A DNA stretch of 45,810 nucleotides from Flavobacteriales bacterium. Its GTDB lineage: Bacteria; Bacteroidota; Bacteroidia; Flavobacteriales_D; Crocinitomicaceae. The stretch is from positions 1-45,810 of the forward strand of contig CANJKA010000017.1 of the NCBI GenBank assembly GCA_947474675.1, given 5' to 3'. A program made the position numbers and the translations under genes. Position 1 is the first letter of the stretch, and the number at the start of each line of letters is the position of its first letter. Below are positions 19,238-28,870 of the stretch, in pieces. Under the pieces are notes generated by a model. That model did not search any database. It was given only the letters and a program-made list of their open reading frames with translations, and had not been told where the DNA came from.

Positions 19238-19882
19238 TTAATCAGTTACTGTTTTGTAACCTGGATATTTTTTAATGTCAAAAACAAATTTTGCATCTTC
19301 TATTATTTCATTTGTAGTGAATTTAGTTAATAAGTAAGTAACAACTGTTCCATCTTTTGACTTTAAAATAACTTTTTTCATTTCATTTTTTGCTTTCGAT
19401 ATATATAAAATGATAGTATGGTAATCTGCTTTTGCAGGAACTTTTGGATATAAATTAATCACATGTACTGTTTCACTATTAAGTGTTTCTTCTTTTTCGT
19501 ATTTGTTTTTAAATCCTGTTTCCCAAACAGTTAGGAGTTTTTTAGGGTTGATAGCGTCACTATCACTAGCATTTACATCTGAAACATAAACAGTTTTTTC
19601 AGATTTAACAATCGTCCATTGTTTTAAACCATTCGAAACAATCGTGTTGTCTCCATATGAAGCATAAAATTTGTTGTCTTTCACCCAACCTTTTCCAGTT
19701 GAAGGTGTGTTTACACCTGTCGAAGCATTTTTGGTAGTAGAACTATATTCTATATAAAAAGATTTCAATCCTTTCATTTTTAATGAAAGTTTATCTAAAA
19801 TCCCTTGAGATTTGGCGTCTTTAACTTCTTGCCCGAAAGATGAACAAGCGATAATACAAAATACAAATAGTAATGATTTCAT
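19238..19882 (-). CDS. LolA-like outer-membrane lipoprotein carrier protein
   Basis: The start at ATG 19882 gives a signal peptide, MKSLLFVFCIIACSSFG, and a mature protein of about 197 residues. The pattern (LKMKGLKSFYIEYSS, GKGWVKDNKFYASYG, IVSNGLKQWTIV) matches the half-barrel fold of LolA, a periplasmic carrier that takes lipoproteins to the outer membrane. Whether it is the housekeeping LolA is not certain; in many relatives lolA lies next to ftsK, which is not the case here. It is last in a minus-strand run with an esterase and a lipoprotein. Confidence 0.78.
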   Translation of the reverse strand: MKSLLFVFCIIACSSFGQEVKDAKSQGILDKLSLKMKGLKSFYIEYSSTTKNASTGVNTPSTGKGWVKDNKFYASYGDNTIVSNGLKQWTIVKSEKTVYVSDVNASDSDAINPKKLLTVWETGFKNKYEKEETLNSETVHVINLYPKVPAKADYHTIILYISKAKNEMKKVILKSKDGTVVTYLLTKFTTNEIIEDAKFVFDIKKYPGYKTVTD

Positions 19883-19949
19883 TTTTTTTAATTTCTGAGC
19901 AAATATCAGAAATTGTGCCAAAAAAAACAATTGAATTCGGATCTAGTTT

Positions 19950-20591
19950 TCAATAACTTTCTAACAATTCTTTTAAAACTAGATTTAAAGTTGGGGTATT
20001 TAAAGAATGTTTACCTTCAAAAACAATAGTTTTACAGTTTTTTTCATTGTAAAATTTTATCGTTTTTTGGTAAGACTCTTTTGTGAAAAACTCATCATTA
20101 TTTCCTAATATAAAATAATCAGGAACATTTGATTCAGATTTTGATAACTTCTCAGGAATTAAATCTGGAGGAAAAACACTTGCCCAATAAATAATTGAAT
20201 ACGGATTTATTTTACCTAAAAAAGACCATCTTGCAGCAGTTGCTCCGCCCTGAGAAAAGCCTAAAATTATTTTTTTATCGAATTTTTTTTCACAATTAAT
20301 TTCATCATCTAATTTATCAAGCCATTTAATAGTGTCCTTAATATCCTGTTCTCTAGCTTCTTTTGTCATCCAAGATGCACCAACTCTACCACTTGTTCCT
20401 TCGATATAGAAACGATGCATTCCTTCAGGAGCAACAATGTAAAAGTCGGAATTTAAATGTTGAAAATGTCTTATGAAATATTCCGCTAATTGACTATATC
20501 CATGGAGAACATAAATGAGATATTTCGCTTTTGACTTTTCACCGAAAGTGAAGTATCTAAACGTTTTTTGACTTATTAAATTATGCTCCAT
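19950..20591 (-). CDS. Alpha/beta hydrolase, phospholipase/carboxylesterase type
   Basis: A 213-residue single-domain hydrolase. The oxyanion region is YVLHGYSQ, the nucleophile elbow GFSQGG, the likely acid D in GNNDEFF and the histidine in EGKHSLN; order and spacing fit the carboxylesterase/acyl-protein-thioesterase family. No signal peptide is seen, so it should be cytoplasmic. The substrate is unknown. It lies between a lipoprotein gene and the LolA-like gene on the same strand with short gaps. Confidence 0.85.
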   Translation of the reverse strand: MEHNLISQKTFRYFTFGEKSKAKYLIYVLHGYSQLAEYFIRHFQHLNSDFYIVAPEGMHRFYIEGTSGRVGASWMTKEAREQDIKDTIKWLDKLDDEINCEKKFDKKIILGFSQGGATAARWSFLGKINPYSIIYWASVFPPDLIPEKLSKSESNVPDYFILGNNDEFFTKESYQKTIKFYNEKNCKTIVFEGKHSLNTPTLNLVLKELLESY

Positions 20592-20627
20592 ATTTTCGAG
20601 ATATTATTTCAATAATGACCAAAGCTT

Positions 20628-21374
20628 TTATTTTTTTGTATAATATTTCCCTTCATTTTCGAAGTACATAAAACGATGAAGTAGTTTACCTTTTTCTAAT
20701 TTTGAAATTTTAGCGTTAAATTTATAGATATCCTTTAATTCAGAAAGATTATCTATTTTTCCTTCATATATTAAAATATCTCTCGCTAATCCTACAGTTC
20801 CTTCATCATATTCAAAGTACAAAGCCGAGGTGCTATCTTTTCCAATGTTTCTATAATTTTCCCATTGAAAAATTTCTACTGGAGAGTGATTTATAATAGT
20901 GAAATAATCTTTAAAACTAGAATTTAATAATTTAAAATCAATTAAAACATCTTTATATGCAGCCGATGTAATGTTTTTAAAATCAATTTTTAATTCACCG
21001 AATGCACTTGAAGGGATTACACTTGAGGGAGAAATTTGATTTAAACCACCATCGTAAAAGAATATATAATTGAAGTTACCCACAAATCCGATTTCAGCAA
21101 ATTTAGCAGTTTTATTAGAGTTTGCAGCCTTTTCATAAGCAAGCTCTAATCTATTAACAGTTATGATTGCATCAATTTTATCATCTCCATCAAGATGTTC
21201 TTTATAAATTTTCATTGAAAATTTTTCAGAATTACTGATACCCAGTTTAGATTTAACATGTTGCATTGCAATTTCTTCCAATGGTTTTACCTTAGGTTTT
21301 AAATCTTTTTTTTTGTTTTCAGTACAGCTAATCAATAGTAAGATTATCGTAAAATAGATTGTTTTGTTTTTCAT
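20628..21374 (-). CDS. Lipoprotein of unknown function
   Basis: The ATG at 21374 is chosen over an in-frame TTG at 21395. It gives a lipoprotein signal with a LLISC lipobox, Cys near residue 17, followed by a lysine-rich linker (ENKKKDLKPKVK). The mature part is a mixed alpha/beta sequence of about 230 residues with a DGDDKIDAIITVN segment that may be a calcium-type loop. I do not recognise the family. It is the first gene of a three-gene minus-strand run. Confidence 0.75.
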   Translation of the reverse strand: MKNKTIYFTIILLLISCTENKKKDLKPKVKPLEEIAMQHVKSKLGISNSEKFSMKIYKEHLDGDDKIDAIITVNRLELAYEKAANSNKTAKFAEIGFVGNFNYIFFYDGGLNQISPSSVIPSSAFGELKIDFKNITSAAYKDVLIDFKLLNSSFKDYFTIINHSPVEIFQWENYRNIGKDSTSALYFEYDEGTVGLARDILIYEGKIDNLSELKDIYKFNAKISKLEKGKLLHRFMYFENEGKYYTKK

Positions 21375-21427
21375 TTGTTTTTTTTTATTCTTCAAACTTT
21401 GATTTTATTTAAAATCTTTTGGAAGTA

Positions 21428-21435
21428 CAAATATA
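21428..21435 (-). promoter_or_regulatory. -7 element TATATTTG (minus strand) for the lipoprotein gene
   Basis: Plus-strand CAAATATA reads as TATATTTG on the minus strand, matching TAnnTTTG about 53 bp before the lipoprotein ATG. It lies back to back with the ung promoter element. Confidence 0.4.
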
Positions 21436-21486
21436 AAATAAAGAAATACAATAATGATTCCCAATCAATAGATAGATGATTCCTTT

Positions 21487-21494
21487 TATATTTG
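21487..21494 (+). promoter_or_regulatory. -7 element TATATTTG directly before ung
   Basis: Matches TAnnTTTG and ends only 4 bases before the ung ATG, predicting a leaderless or near-leaderless mRNA. Confidence 0.45.
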
Positions 21495-21498
21495 TAGA

Positions 21499-22170
21499 AT
21501 GGAATTAATTGTAGAAAAATCATGGGATTTAATTTTAAATTCTGAATATGATAAACCTTATTTTAAAGATTTAAAGAATTTTTTGGTTTTAGAACGTTTT
21601 AACAACAAAGATTCAATATTTCCTTCTGAAGAAAATGTTTTCAGGGCATTTAATGAATGTTGTTTTGACGACCTTAAAGTTGTCATTATTGGACAAGATC
21701 CATATCCAACTAGAGGTCATGCTCATGGTTTATGTTTTTCGGTTGATGAAAATGTTAAGCCGTTGCCAAAAAGTTTAATAAATATTTTTAAAGAAATTGA
21801 AAATGATTTAAATCAAAAACCACCAGATAATGGAAGTTTAGTTAGATGGGCGAAACAAGGTGTTTTACTTTTAAATTGTATCCTTACAGTTAAAGAAGGG
21901 GATGCTGGAAGCCATGTTAAAAAAGGGTGGGAGGAGTTTACTGACGCTGTCATTCGAGAAATTAATAATAGAAAAAAAGAGGTAGTATTTTTATTATGGG
22001 GATCAAAAGCTCAAGAAAAGGGTAAATGTATAGATGTTGATAAAAATTGTGTTTTAACTTCTGTTCACCCTTCCCCTTTGTCCTCCTATAGAGGTTTTTT
22101 TGGATGTAAACATTTTAGTAAAGCCAATGAGTATTTAATTTGTTCTCAAAAAACTCCAATAGTTTGGTGA
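21499..22170 (+). CDS. ung: Uracil-DNA glycosylase
   Basis: The 223-residue enzyme is family 1 UDG. It has the water-activating motif GQDPYP with catalytic D67, the uracil-pocket region HGLCFSV, and the minor-groove/leucine loop HPSPLSSYRG with H190. It removes uracil from DNA to begin base-excision repair. Length matches Escherichia coli Ung. It is monocistronic with a very short or absent leader. Confidence 0.97.
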   Translation: MELIVEKSWDLILNSEYDKPYFKDLKNFLVLERFNNKDSIFPSEENVFRAFNECCFDDLKVVIIGQDPYPTRGHAHGLCFSVDENVKPLPKSLINIFKEIENDLNQKPPDNGSLVRWAKQGVLLLNCILTVKEGDAGSHVKKGWEEFTDAVIREINNRKKEVVFLLWGSKAQEKGKCIDVDKNCVLTSVHPSPLSSYRGFFGCKHFSKANEYLICSQKTPIVW

Positions 22171-22262
22171 AATTTGCATATCAACAAGCTGTTTTTATTT
22201 ATCATATAGGATGTCCCCTGTAAAAATATAATACAATATTTTTATTTGCTAAAAGTAATAAT

Positions 22263-22270
22263 TACATTTG
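22263..22270 (+). promoter_or_regulatory. -7 element TACATTTG directly before hemE
   Basis: Matches TAnnTTTG, ending 6 bases before the chosen hemE ATG at 22277. A TTG occurs 14 bp upstream, shorter than the usual -33 spacing. Confidence 0.4.
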
Positions 22271-22276
22271 TCTATT

Positions 22277-23314
22277 ATGAAATTACAAAATGATCTTATA
22301 TTACGTGCTGCAAGAGGGGAGAGTATTGAACGATACCCTGTTTGGTTGATGCGACAAGCTGGTAGAATTTTACCTGAATACAGAGTGGTTAGAAGTAAAC
22401 TTAGCGGTTTTAAAGAATTGGTTGAAACTCCAGAGTTTGCTGCCGAGGTAACTATTCAACCGGTTGATCTTTTAGGTGTTGATGCTGCTATTATTTTTTC
22501 AGATATATTAGTTGTCCCAGAAGCTATGGGATTAGAGTATCAAATGCTAGAAGCTAAAGGACCTTGGTTTGAAAAAACAATTCGTACTGAAGAAGGTTTG
22601 AAATATGCTGAAACAAATTTTGATATTGAAGATAGATTAGGATATGTTCTTGAAGCTATTAAAATTGCTAACAAGGAATTAGGTGGAAGAGTTCCTTTAA
22701 TTGGTTTTGCAGGTGCTCCTTGGACTATATTTTGTTATATGGTGGAAGGTCAAGGGTCAAAAACTTTTTCCGAATCAAGGAAGATGTTATATACAAATCC
22801 ATCTTTGGCACATGAGTTGCTAAGTCGAATTACAGATGTGACAATTCAGTATTTAAAAGCACAAATAAAAGCAGGTGCACATATGTTGCAAGTGTTTGAT
22901 TCATGGGCTGGTATTTTAGGTACTGAACAATATGCTGAATTTGGATTGAAATATTTAAATAAAATTGCAGCTTCGATAACTGAAGTACCATTGACTCTTT
23001 TTTCGAAAGGAGCTGTTGCGTCAATTGGAGCTATTGCTAAATTAGATTGTAATACTATTGGTCTTGATTGGAATATGGATTTAGTAAAAATTCGTGAAGA
23101 AATAGGTGAAAATAGAACTTTACAAGGTAATTTAGATCCTTGTGCTTTATACGCTTCACATAAAGATGTGGAGATGTCAACGAATAATTTATTAAATTCG
23201 TTTAAAAGTAAAAGACATATTGTGAATTTAGGTCATGGAGTCTATCCAGATGTTGATCCTGAAAAAGTAAAAACATTTATTAAAACTGTTAAAAATTATG
23301 AAATTAAGTACTAA
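22277..23314 (+). CDS. hemE: Uroporphyrinogen decarboxylase
   Basis: I use ATG 22277 rather than the upstream in-frame TTG. The product of about 345 residues carries the family start [30 protein letters not shown] with the catalytic aspartate, and the end motif [15 protein letters not shown]. It converts uroporphyrinogen III to coproporphyrinogen III in haem synthesis. Its last 17 bp overlap the start of the OmpA-family gene, so the two are probably translated together. No other haem genes are in the window. Confidence 0.96.
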   Translation: MKLQNDLILRAARGESIERYPVWLMRQAGRILPEYRVVRSKLSGFKELVETPEFAAEVTIQPVDLLGVDAAIIFSDILVVPEAMGLEYQMLEAKGPWFEKTIRTEEGLKYAETNFDIEDRLGYVLEAIKIANKELGGRVPLIGFAGAPWTIFCYMVEGQGSKTFSESRKMLYTNPSLAHELLSRITDVTIQYLKAQIKAGAHMLQVFDSWAGILGTEQYAEFGLKYLNKIAASITEVPLTLFSKGAVASIGAIAKLDCNTIGLDWNMDLVKIREEIGENRTLQGNLDPCALYASHKDVEMSTNNLLNSFKSKRHIVNLGHGVYPDVDPEKVKTFIKTVKNYEIKY

Positions 23315-24479
23315 AAAAATTGCTTTGTTTTTTGTCATTTTTCCTTTAGGATTCATGAACTTGTCAGTAAATGCACAAGGTGAAAACATTGTAGATAATG
23401 GCGGTTTTGAAACGGTTGAAGGTAAACTGAAAGCTTTAGGAGGAATTGATAATGCTGTAGGTTGGTCATCTCCAACAGGTGCTAGAGCAGATATTTACAC
23501 ACCTTCAAAAATTTTAGACATTAATGTGCCTGCCAATTTTTATGGTAAAGAAGATGCTAAAGAAGGTACTAATTATGCTGGTATTGTTGGTTTTTCTTAT
23601 GGTGACGTGATGGCTCGTACATACATTATGGCAAAATTGAATACACCTTTAAAAAAGGGAATGAAATATTGTGTAAAATTTAACATTTCTCTTTCAGAAA
23701 GGTCTAAATACTCTTCAAATAAAATAGGTATGAAATTTTCTGAAAAGCAATTTGGTACTGATTCTAAAACGGCGATTATTGAAAAAACTGATGTTTTAGA
23801 TGACAAAGATAAAATTTTTAGTGCAATGTATAATTGGGAACAAGTTTGTGGAGAATTTATTGCTACAGGTGGTGAAAAATTCTTAACGATAGGGAATTTT
23901 ACATCTAATGAAAACACTAAATACGAGAAAATCAAGAAAGATTCTAAAATGAAAGAGGCTCAAGTTTCAGCGGCTTATTATTATATTGATGATGTTATTG
24001 TAACTTTGATTACTGAAGAAGACGTTTGTGATTGTGGAAAAGGATTATTAGCAGAAGATAATTATTCTAAAACTATTTATCAAAAAGTTTCTACTCTTAA
24101 TGATAAAATGACTCCAAAAGAAAAAATGGAGTTACAAATTATCTATTTTGGTTTTGGGAAAAATAAATTGACACCAGAAGCTGTTAAATCTTTAGATTTA
24201 ATTGCTGCTCTGATGGTTGCAAATCCTCTATTGAAATTAGAAATAATGGGACATAGTGATGATATGGAAGAGAAGTTATCAATAGAAAAACCAGCATTTG
24301 TAGATATGGGGTCAAAACGTATTTCAGAAGTTATGAAATACCTTGTTTCTAAAGGAGTGGCTGAAGCTAATTTAATATCTTCTCCTCTTGGAAATTCTGA
24401 ACCAGTCTTAGATACTGAGAGTGATGATGAGGATTTGAAGAATGCTAAAAACAGACGTACTAGCTTTAAAGTTAGATAG
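23298..24479 (+). CDS. OmpA family protein with an N-terminal carbohydrate-binding-like domain
   Basis: 393 residues with a signal peptide ending NLSVNAQ. The N-terminal domain (about 30-235) begins NIVDNGGFE and resembles jelly-roll or carbohydrate-binding-like domains of secreted Bacteroidota proteins. The C-terminal OmpA domain (about 280-393) has [26 protein letters not shown] and NRRTSFKVR and should bind peptidoglycan. It may therefore link the wall to a surface or outer-membrane partner. The coding start overlaps hemE. Confidence 0.85.
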   Translation: MKLSTKKIALFFVIFPLGFMNLSVNAQGENIVDNGGFETVEGKLKALGGIDNAVGWSSPTGARADIYTPSKILDINVPANFYGKEDAKEGTNYAGIVGFSYGDVMARTYIMAKLNTPLKKGMKYCVKFNISLSERSKYSSNKIGMKFSEKQFGTDSKTAIIEKTDVLDDKDKIFSAMYNWEQVCGEFIATGGEKFLTIGNFTSNENTKYEKIKKDSKMKEAQVSAAYYYIDDVIVTLITEEDVCDCGKGLLAEDNYSKTIYQKVSTLNDKMTPKEKMELQIIYFGFGKNKLTPEAVKSLDLIAALMVANPLLKLEIMGHSDDMEEKLSIEKPAFVDMGSKRISEVMKYLVSKGVAEANLISSPLGNSEPVLDTESDDEDLKNAKNRRTSFKVR

Positions 24480-24496
24480 TTTGAAATAATATTTAT

Positions 24497-24524
24497 AAAA
24501 CCGTTTTCATTTGAAAGCGGTTTT
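24497..24524. terminator. Bidirectional terminator between the OmpA-family gene and maf
   Basis: A 12-bp stem (24497-24508 with 24513-24524, one G-U-type mismatch), AAAACCG on the left and CGGTTTT on the right, with T-rich ends on both strands between convergent genes. Confidence 0.75.
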
Positions 24525-24549
24525 ATTTTGACTAGAATTATTGGAAAAT

Positions 24550-25122
24550 TTAAAATTCTAATAAAGCTTGATAAACTTCATGAGTTGGAAGGCCTACTAC
24601 ATTAAAATAGGAGCCTTCTAAAGATACCACTCCAATATACCCTATCCATTCTTGAATACCATAACCACCAGCTTTATCAAAAGGCTTGAAGTTTTCTATA
24701 TAAAATAATATCTCTTTGTCAGACAGAGTTTTAAAAGTTACATTGGTTGTTACATCAAATACAACAGTTTTGTTGATCGATGTAATTACCACACCTGTTA
24801 TTACTTTATGAGTTCTACCAGAAAGTAATTTAAGCATTGATTTAGCATCATTTACATCAGCAGGTTTTCCTAGAATTCGATCATCTATTATCACAACTGT
24901 ATCAGAGCATAAAACGACTTCGTTAAGACTTAAATCATTTTTTAAAGCTTCAGCTTTTTTTAGAGCTATAAATTGAGCAACTTCTGAAGATGGTAAAGAA
25001 GAAGGGAAGCTTTCGTCGGTATCTTTTGTTCGAATGATAAAATCAACTCCTAATCCTTCTAATAATTCTTTTCTTCTAGGTGATTTTGAACCTAAGATTA
25101 ATGTTTTGTTTTTTAGAATCAT
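24550..25122 (-). CDS. maf: Maf family nucleoside triphosphate pyrophosphatase
   Basis: 190 residues with the signature GSKSPRRKELL (11-21), catalytic acid region EVVLCSDTVV and GRTHKVITGV. Maf proteins hydrolyse modified or canonical NTPs to NMP and have been linked to division control. The FDVTTNVTFK segment and Q in YGIQEW suggest the dTTP/UTP-type group, with less certainty. The ATG overlaps the stop of the UbiA gene by 4 bp (ATGA), implying translational coupling. Confidence 0.94.
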   Translation of the reverse strand: MILKNKTLILGSKSPRRKELLEGLGVDFIIRTKDTDESFPSSLPSSEVAQFIALKKAEALKNDLSLNEVVLCSDTVVIIDDRILGKPADVNDAKSMLKLLSGRTHKVITGVVITSINKTVVFDVTTNVTFKTLSDKEILFYIENFKPFDKAGGYGIQEWIGYIGVVSLEGSYFNVVGLPTHEVYQALLEF

Positions 25123-26096
25123 AAAAGTAAAATCCAGTAAAAAGGTAATAATAATCCCATTAACATTGCTAATTTAATTGTTAAACCTACAGTTTTTAAT
25201 TGCTTTTTAGAAATAGCTTTAACAAGTAATGATAATGATATAATCTCTAATAAAAGGGTTATTAAAACAGGAATAAAAATTATTAAATTTTGAATTATCG
25301 AATTTGTATCTGATATTTTCAGTAAAAATAAAATTATGAAAAAAAGAGGAGAAAGTAATAAAACTATACTTGCGATAAACTTCGATTTATTAACACCATA
25401 AATAATCGGTAAGGTTTTAGAATGAAGTATTTTATCTCCTTCTATGTCTTCAATATCTTTAATAATTTCTCTTGCAAAATTAGATGAAAATGCAAAAAAT
25501 GCTAGTAGAATAATATAATGTCCGTTATTTATTAAATGGAATACCCAATAAGATAGGGGAGTTTGTATTTCTTGAATTCCAACAGTTGGAAATTCACTTT
25601 GAATATAAAAATGAACTCCACAAAGAATAGGAACTAATGCTGTTAAAGAGGCTATTATAAAATTACCGATAAATGGTCTCCTTTTAAAATACATACTGTA
25701 AAACCATAGAAGATTAATGGACAATAAATGAATAAAAACATACCAAAAAGTATTGTTTCTTGTACTCAAATATAGAGCAATTCCAAAAGCAATAATATTT
25801 ATAATCCAATGACTTAAAATTGCCCATTTACGGTTTATGTACTTTGTTATAATTAATTTTTCGGGTTTGTTAATTCTATCAGCTTTTACATCAAAATAAT
25901 CGTTAATAATATTTCCGGCCGCTCCAATAAGCACAGTTGAAAAAACAAGTAAGAAAAAGTCAAATTCTTCTCCATTTTTTTTAAAAATTTCTGAATTGAA
26001 AATAAGCTCATATATATGTATAAACAAGCGAGTGCTATACATTGTAAAAGCAATGATCAATAAATTAACGGGACGGATTAGACGTAAGAAATGCAT
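25119..26096 (-). CDS. UbiA-family prenyltransferase
   Basis: The 325-residue, very hydrophobic protein has about eight or nine TM segments. It carries the two aspartate-rich motifs of the UbiA superfamily: NDYFDVKAD (65-73) and DIEDIEGDK in the later cytosolic loop. The phrase NDYFDVKADRINKPEK is typical of the geranylgeranylglyceryl-phosphate geranylgeranyltransferase-like branch. The acceptor is unknown here. It lies 2 bp after porE and overlaps maf, so these three form an operon. Confidence 0.88.
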   Translation of the reverse strand: MHFLRLIRPVNLLIIAFTMYSTRLFIHIYELIFNSEIFKKNGEEFDFFLLVFSTVLIGAAGNIINDYFDVKADRINKPEKLIITKYINRKWAILSHWIINIIAFGIALYLSTRNNTFWYVFIHLLSINLLWFYSMYFKRRPFIGNFIIASLTALVPILCGVHFYIQSEFPTVGIQEIQTPLSYWVFHLINNGHYIILLAFFAFSSNFAREIIKDIEDIEGDKILHSKTLPIIYGVNKSKFIASIVLLLSPLFFIILFLLKISDTNSIIQNLIIFIPVLITLLLEIISLSLLVKAISKKQLKTVGLTIKLAMLMGLLLPFYWILLL

Positions 26097-26098
26097 TT

Positions 26099-28135
26099 TT
26101 ATTTTATGATTTTGTATTCTGTTCTACGATTTTTTTGATGTGCAGCTTGTTTTTCTTTTTCAGAAGCAAGTTTAGCTATTTCTGAATCAGAAATAACATT
26201 TACTGTTTCTCCATAGCCTTTAGATACTAGTCTAGTTGCTAGAATTCCTTGTGAAATTAAATAATCACAAACAGTTTTAGCACGATTGTCAGATAAAACT
26301 TGATTTTCAGTTGCATCTCCCTGTGTATCTGTATGACCACTTAGTTCAATCTTTATTGTTGGATTTGCATTTAACCAATCGCGTAATTTATTTAATTCAA
26401 TATATGATTCAGGTCTTAAAGTTGCTTTGGCTAAATCAAAAAATACATTTTCAAGTATAGTTGGTTTATCACTTGTTAATGGAATCATAGGAACATCCAT
26501 ATAAATAGCTTCCAAACCTTCAGGATTTGTCATATTGAAATTCTGTGAAAAGAATTTATAACCAGGAAATGAAACATTTAAAGCATAGTCACAATCAACT
26601 GGTAAGGAAACCATAAATTGTCCATTAATTGCATCTGCTTCAGAATAGATAACTTCTAAACCTGTTTTTAAATCTAGTAATTGAAATTTACCTGCTAAAG
26701 GTTGATTGTTCGTTACATCGAAAACTTTTCCTTTAAAATATAGTGTTTTTGTAGGTCTTAAATTTTTCGGCATATTGAACCAATAAATATCAAGATCACC
26801 AAAGCCACCAGGTCTGTCAGATGCAAAGAATCCAATTTCTCCATCAGGAGATACCATTAATGAGTTTTCTTCAGAAACCGTGTTTATAGGATAGCCTAAA
26901 TTTTCAGGCTTTGACCATTCACCTTTTGCATTCATTCTTGTGACATAAAGATCTGAACCACCCATACCTTTATGACCTTGAGAAGCAAAATAAAGTGTTT
27001 TTCCATCTGGATGAATCAAAACTGATTCTTCAGGAAGGGGGGTGTTTACGACATCACTTAATCGAACAGGTGTTCCCCAATAACCACTTTCTTTTAATTT
27101 AACAACAAAAATATCACTGTTATTAGGTTCACCTCTTTTACTTACACGTCTTATAAAATATAATGTTTTACCGTCTGCTGACAACGATGGTTGAGTTTCC
27201 CAAGAAAAAGAATTTACATTTCCTGGAAGATTTATAGGATTAGACCAAGTTTGCCCCAGTTTTTTTGTGTAGAATAAGTCACAACTACCTTTTCCAGTTC
27301 TACCTTCTCCATAGTCAGCATCATTTGATTGATTTGAACAAGCTACAAAAATTAGAGATCGTCCATCAGCTGAAAGAGTAGGTGCACCTTCATTTAATGG
27401 TGTGTTAATATTACTAGGCATAGCAACTGCTGTTCCCCAAATATTATTATTACTTAAACTTGAAACGTAAAAATCTTCTTGTCCTCTAGCATGTGGATTT
27501 TTCTTAGCTTCAGGACTAATCATACTTTTTAATTCCCTTGTAAACAAGATAGTCATTCCGTCAACAGTTATAGTAGGAAAGTATTCTGGATCTGCTGTAT
27601 TAATACCTTTACCCATGTTGATAGGATTGATATCTAAAGCATTTTTCATAGCATCTCGAGCGAAAATACTTTTTTCTAATAAAAGATATGCTTTTGAAAC
27701 TAAATCAGGGTTTGCATTTCTATTTTTAATAAATATTTCAAGATTTTTTATAGCTCCATCAAAATCTCCGTCAATCATTTGATTGTCTGCTAAGTAGAAG
27801 TATGTTATACCAGTAGAACTATGATTAGGATTTATAGCAATAGTTTTTTTATAGGAATCAATTGCTTTTTTTGTTTGTCCAGTCATTTCGTAAAACTCAC
27901 CAGATAACACATGTGCTTCCCAAAAAAAAGAATCTTTAAGAAGTGCTTTATTTAATAATTCAATAGCTAGATCATAGTTCGGAGTCCCTGTTTTTAGGTT
28001 CATAGAATTAGCAGCTTTCATACTTTCTTCATAAAAAGAAATAGCTTTTTTATTTGTTGTAGAATAAACACCACCTTGAGCCATACTGCAAGAAGTGAAA
28101 ATTAAAATTTGAAGAAGGATAAAAATATTTTTCAT
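26099..28135 (-). CDS. porE: PorE-like T9SS lipoprotein (TPR, beta-propeller, CRD, OmpA)
   Basis: A 678-residue protein with a lipobox-like signal peptide (IFTSC, Cys16), TPR repeats (about 25-165) and PD40-type propeller blades, each with a TLSADGRSLIF-like repeat (about 190-450). A carboxypeptidase-regulatory-like domain follows (about 460-550), then an OmpA peptidoglycan-binding domain (about 565-678) with GHTDTQGD and NRRTEYKI. This exact domain order is described for PorE of Porphyromonas gingivalis, which anchors the T9SS trans-envelope complex. It is first in an operon with a UbiA prenyltransferase and maf. Confidence 0.85.
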   Translation of the reverse strand: MKNIFILLQILIFTSCSMAQGGVYSTTNKKAISFYEESMKAANSMNLKTGTPNYDLAIELLNKALLKDSFFWEAHVLSGEFYEMTGQTKKAIDSYKKTIAINPNHSSTGITYFYLADNQMIDGDFDGAIKNLEIFIKNRNANPDLVSKAYLLLEKSIFARDAMKNALDINPINMGKGINTADPEYFPTITVDGMTILFTRELKSMISPEAKKNPHARGQEDFYVSSLSNNNIWGTAVAMPSNINTPLNEGAPTLSADGRSLIFVACSNQSNDADYGEGRTGKGSCDLFYTKKLGQTWSNPINLPGNVNSFSWETQPSLSADGKTLYFIRRVSKRGEPNNSDIFVVKLKESGYWGTPVRLSDVVNTPLPEESVLIHPDGKTLYFASQGHKGMGGSDLYVTRMNAKGEWSKPENLGYPINTVSEENSLMVSPDGEIGFFASDRPGGFGDLDIYWFNMPKNLRPTKTLYFKGKVFDVTNNQPLAGKFQLLDLKTGLEVIYSEADAINGQFMVSLPVDCDYALNVSFPGYKFFSQNFNMTNPEGLEAIYMDVPMIPLTSDKPTILENVFFDLAKATLRPESYIELNKLRDWLNANPTIKIELSGHTDTQGDATENQVLSDNRAKTVCDYLISQGILATRLVSKGYGETVNVISDSEIAKLASEKEKQAAHQKNRRTEYKIIK

Positions 28136-28216
28136 AGTAGAATTATTTATGAATGATTTCTTAAAATAAATTAGAATACGTTAAATATTATAAAATGGTT
28201 TCAGTCATTAAAAAAT

Positions 28217-28840
28217 TCATGGAATATCCATGAATTTATGAGTTTGTAAAGAAATTCTCCATTTTGGATTTTTTTTCACGTATTCAATTATCTCAGGCAA
28301 GAACCGTTCCTGTTTTGACCATTCGGTTTGAAGGTACATTTTGCAAGCGGAATTTACTTTTACAGCATGACTTTCAGCCCATTCAAAATCAGAAGGATGA
28401 CTTATTACAACTTTCAATTCAGAAGCTAATTTATAGGCTTGTTCAACGGGAGCTTTGAATTTTTTTGGTGAAAAACAATACCAATCAATATCACCTATAA
28501 GTTCATAACAACCAGATGTTTCTATTGCTATTTCTACATTTATTTCTTTCAAACGATTCGTTAAAGTTGTTAAATTATACATGGCAGGTTCTCCACCAGT
28601 AATAACAACGAAATCTGTTCTAGAAGTTACAACTTGTTCAATTAAAAAATCAATAGATTGAAGTGGATGTTTTTCAGAATCCCATGAATCTTTTACATCA
28701 CACCATACGCACCCAACATCACACCCAGCAATTCGAATGAAAAAAGCAGCTCTACCTGAATAAAAACCTTCACCTTGAATTGTATAAAAGAACTCCATAA
28801 TTGGAAGTTCAATGGATGTATTAATATCTTTTTGATTCAT
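28217..28840 (-). CDS. queE: 7-carboxy-7-deazaguanine synthase
   Basis: The 207-residue radical SAM enzyme begins MEFFYTIQGEGFYSGRAAFFIR. It has the unusual cluster motif CX3CX2C (C40, C44, C47 in CDVGCVWCD) and VVITGGEPAMYN for SAM binding. QueE makes 7-carboxy-7-deazaguanine from 6-carboxytetrahydropterin in queuosine synthesis. No other queuosine genes are in the window. A TATTTTTG promoter element lies 5 bp before the start codon. Confidence 0.96.
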   Translation of the reverse strand: MNQKDINTSIELPIMEFFYTIQGEGFYSGRAAFFIRIAGCDVGCVWCDVKDSWDSEKHPLQSIDFLIEQVVTSRTDFVVITGGEPAMYNLTTLTNRLKEINVEIAIETSGCYELIGDIDWYCFSPKKFKAPVEQAYKLASELKVVISHPSDFEWAESHAVKVNSACKMYLQTEWSKQERFLPEIIEYVKKNPKWRISLQTHKFMDIP

Positions 28841-28845
28841 AAGAA

Positions 28846-28853
28846 CAAAAATA
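28846..28853 (-). promoter_or_regulatory. -7 element TATTTTTG (minus strand) directly before queE
   Basis: On the minus strand TATTTTTG fits TAnnTTTG and ends 5 bases before the queE ATG, again predicting a leaderless mRNA. Confidence 0.4.
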
Positions 28854-28870
28854 CAATTTTATAGCTATTA

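Noticed and set aside
22222..22243. 8-bp AT-only hairpin between ung and hemE as a terminator
   Set aside because: The stem has no GC pairs and lies in the hemE promoter region; too weak to call.
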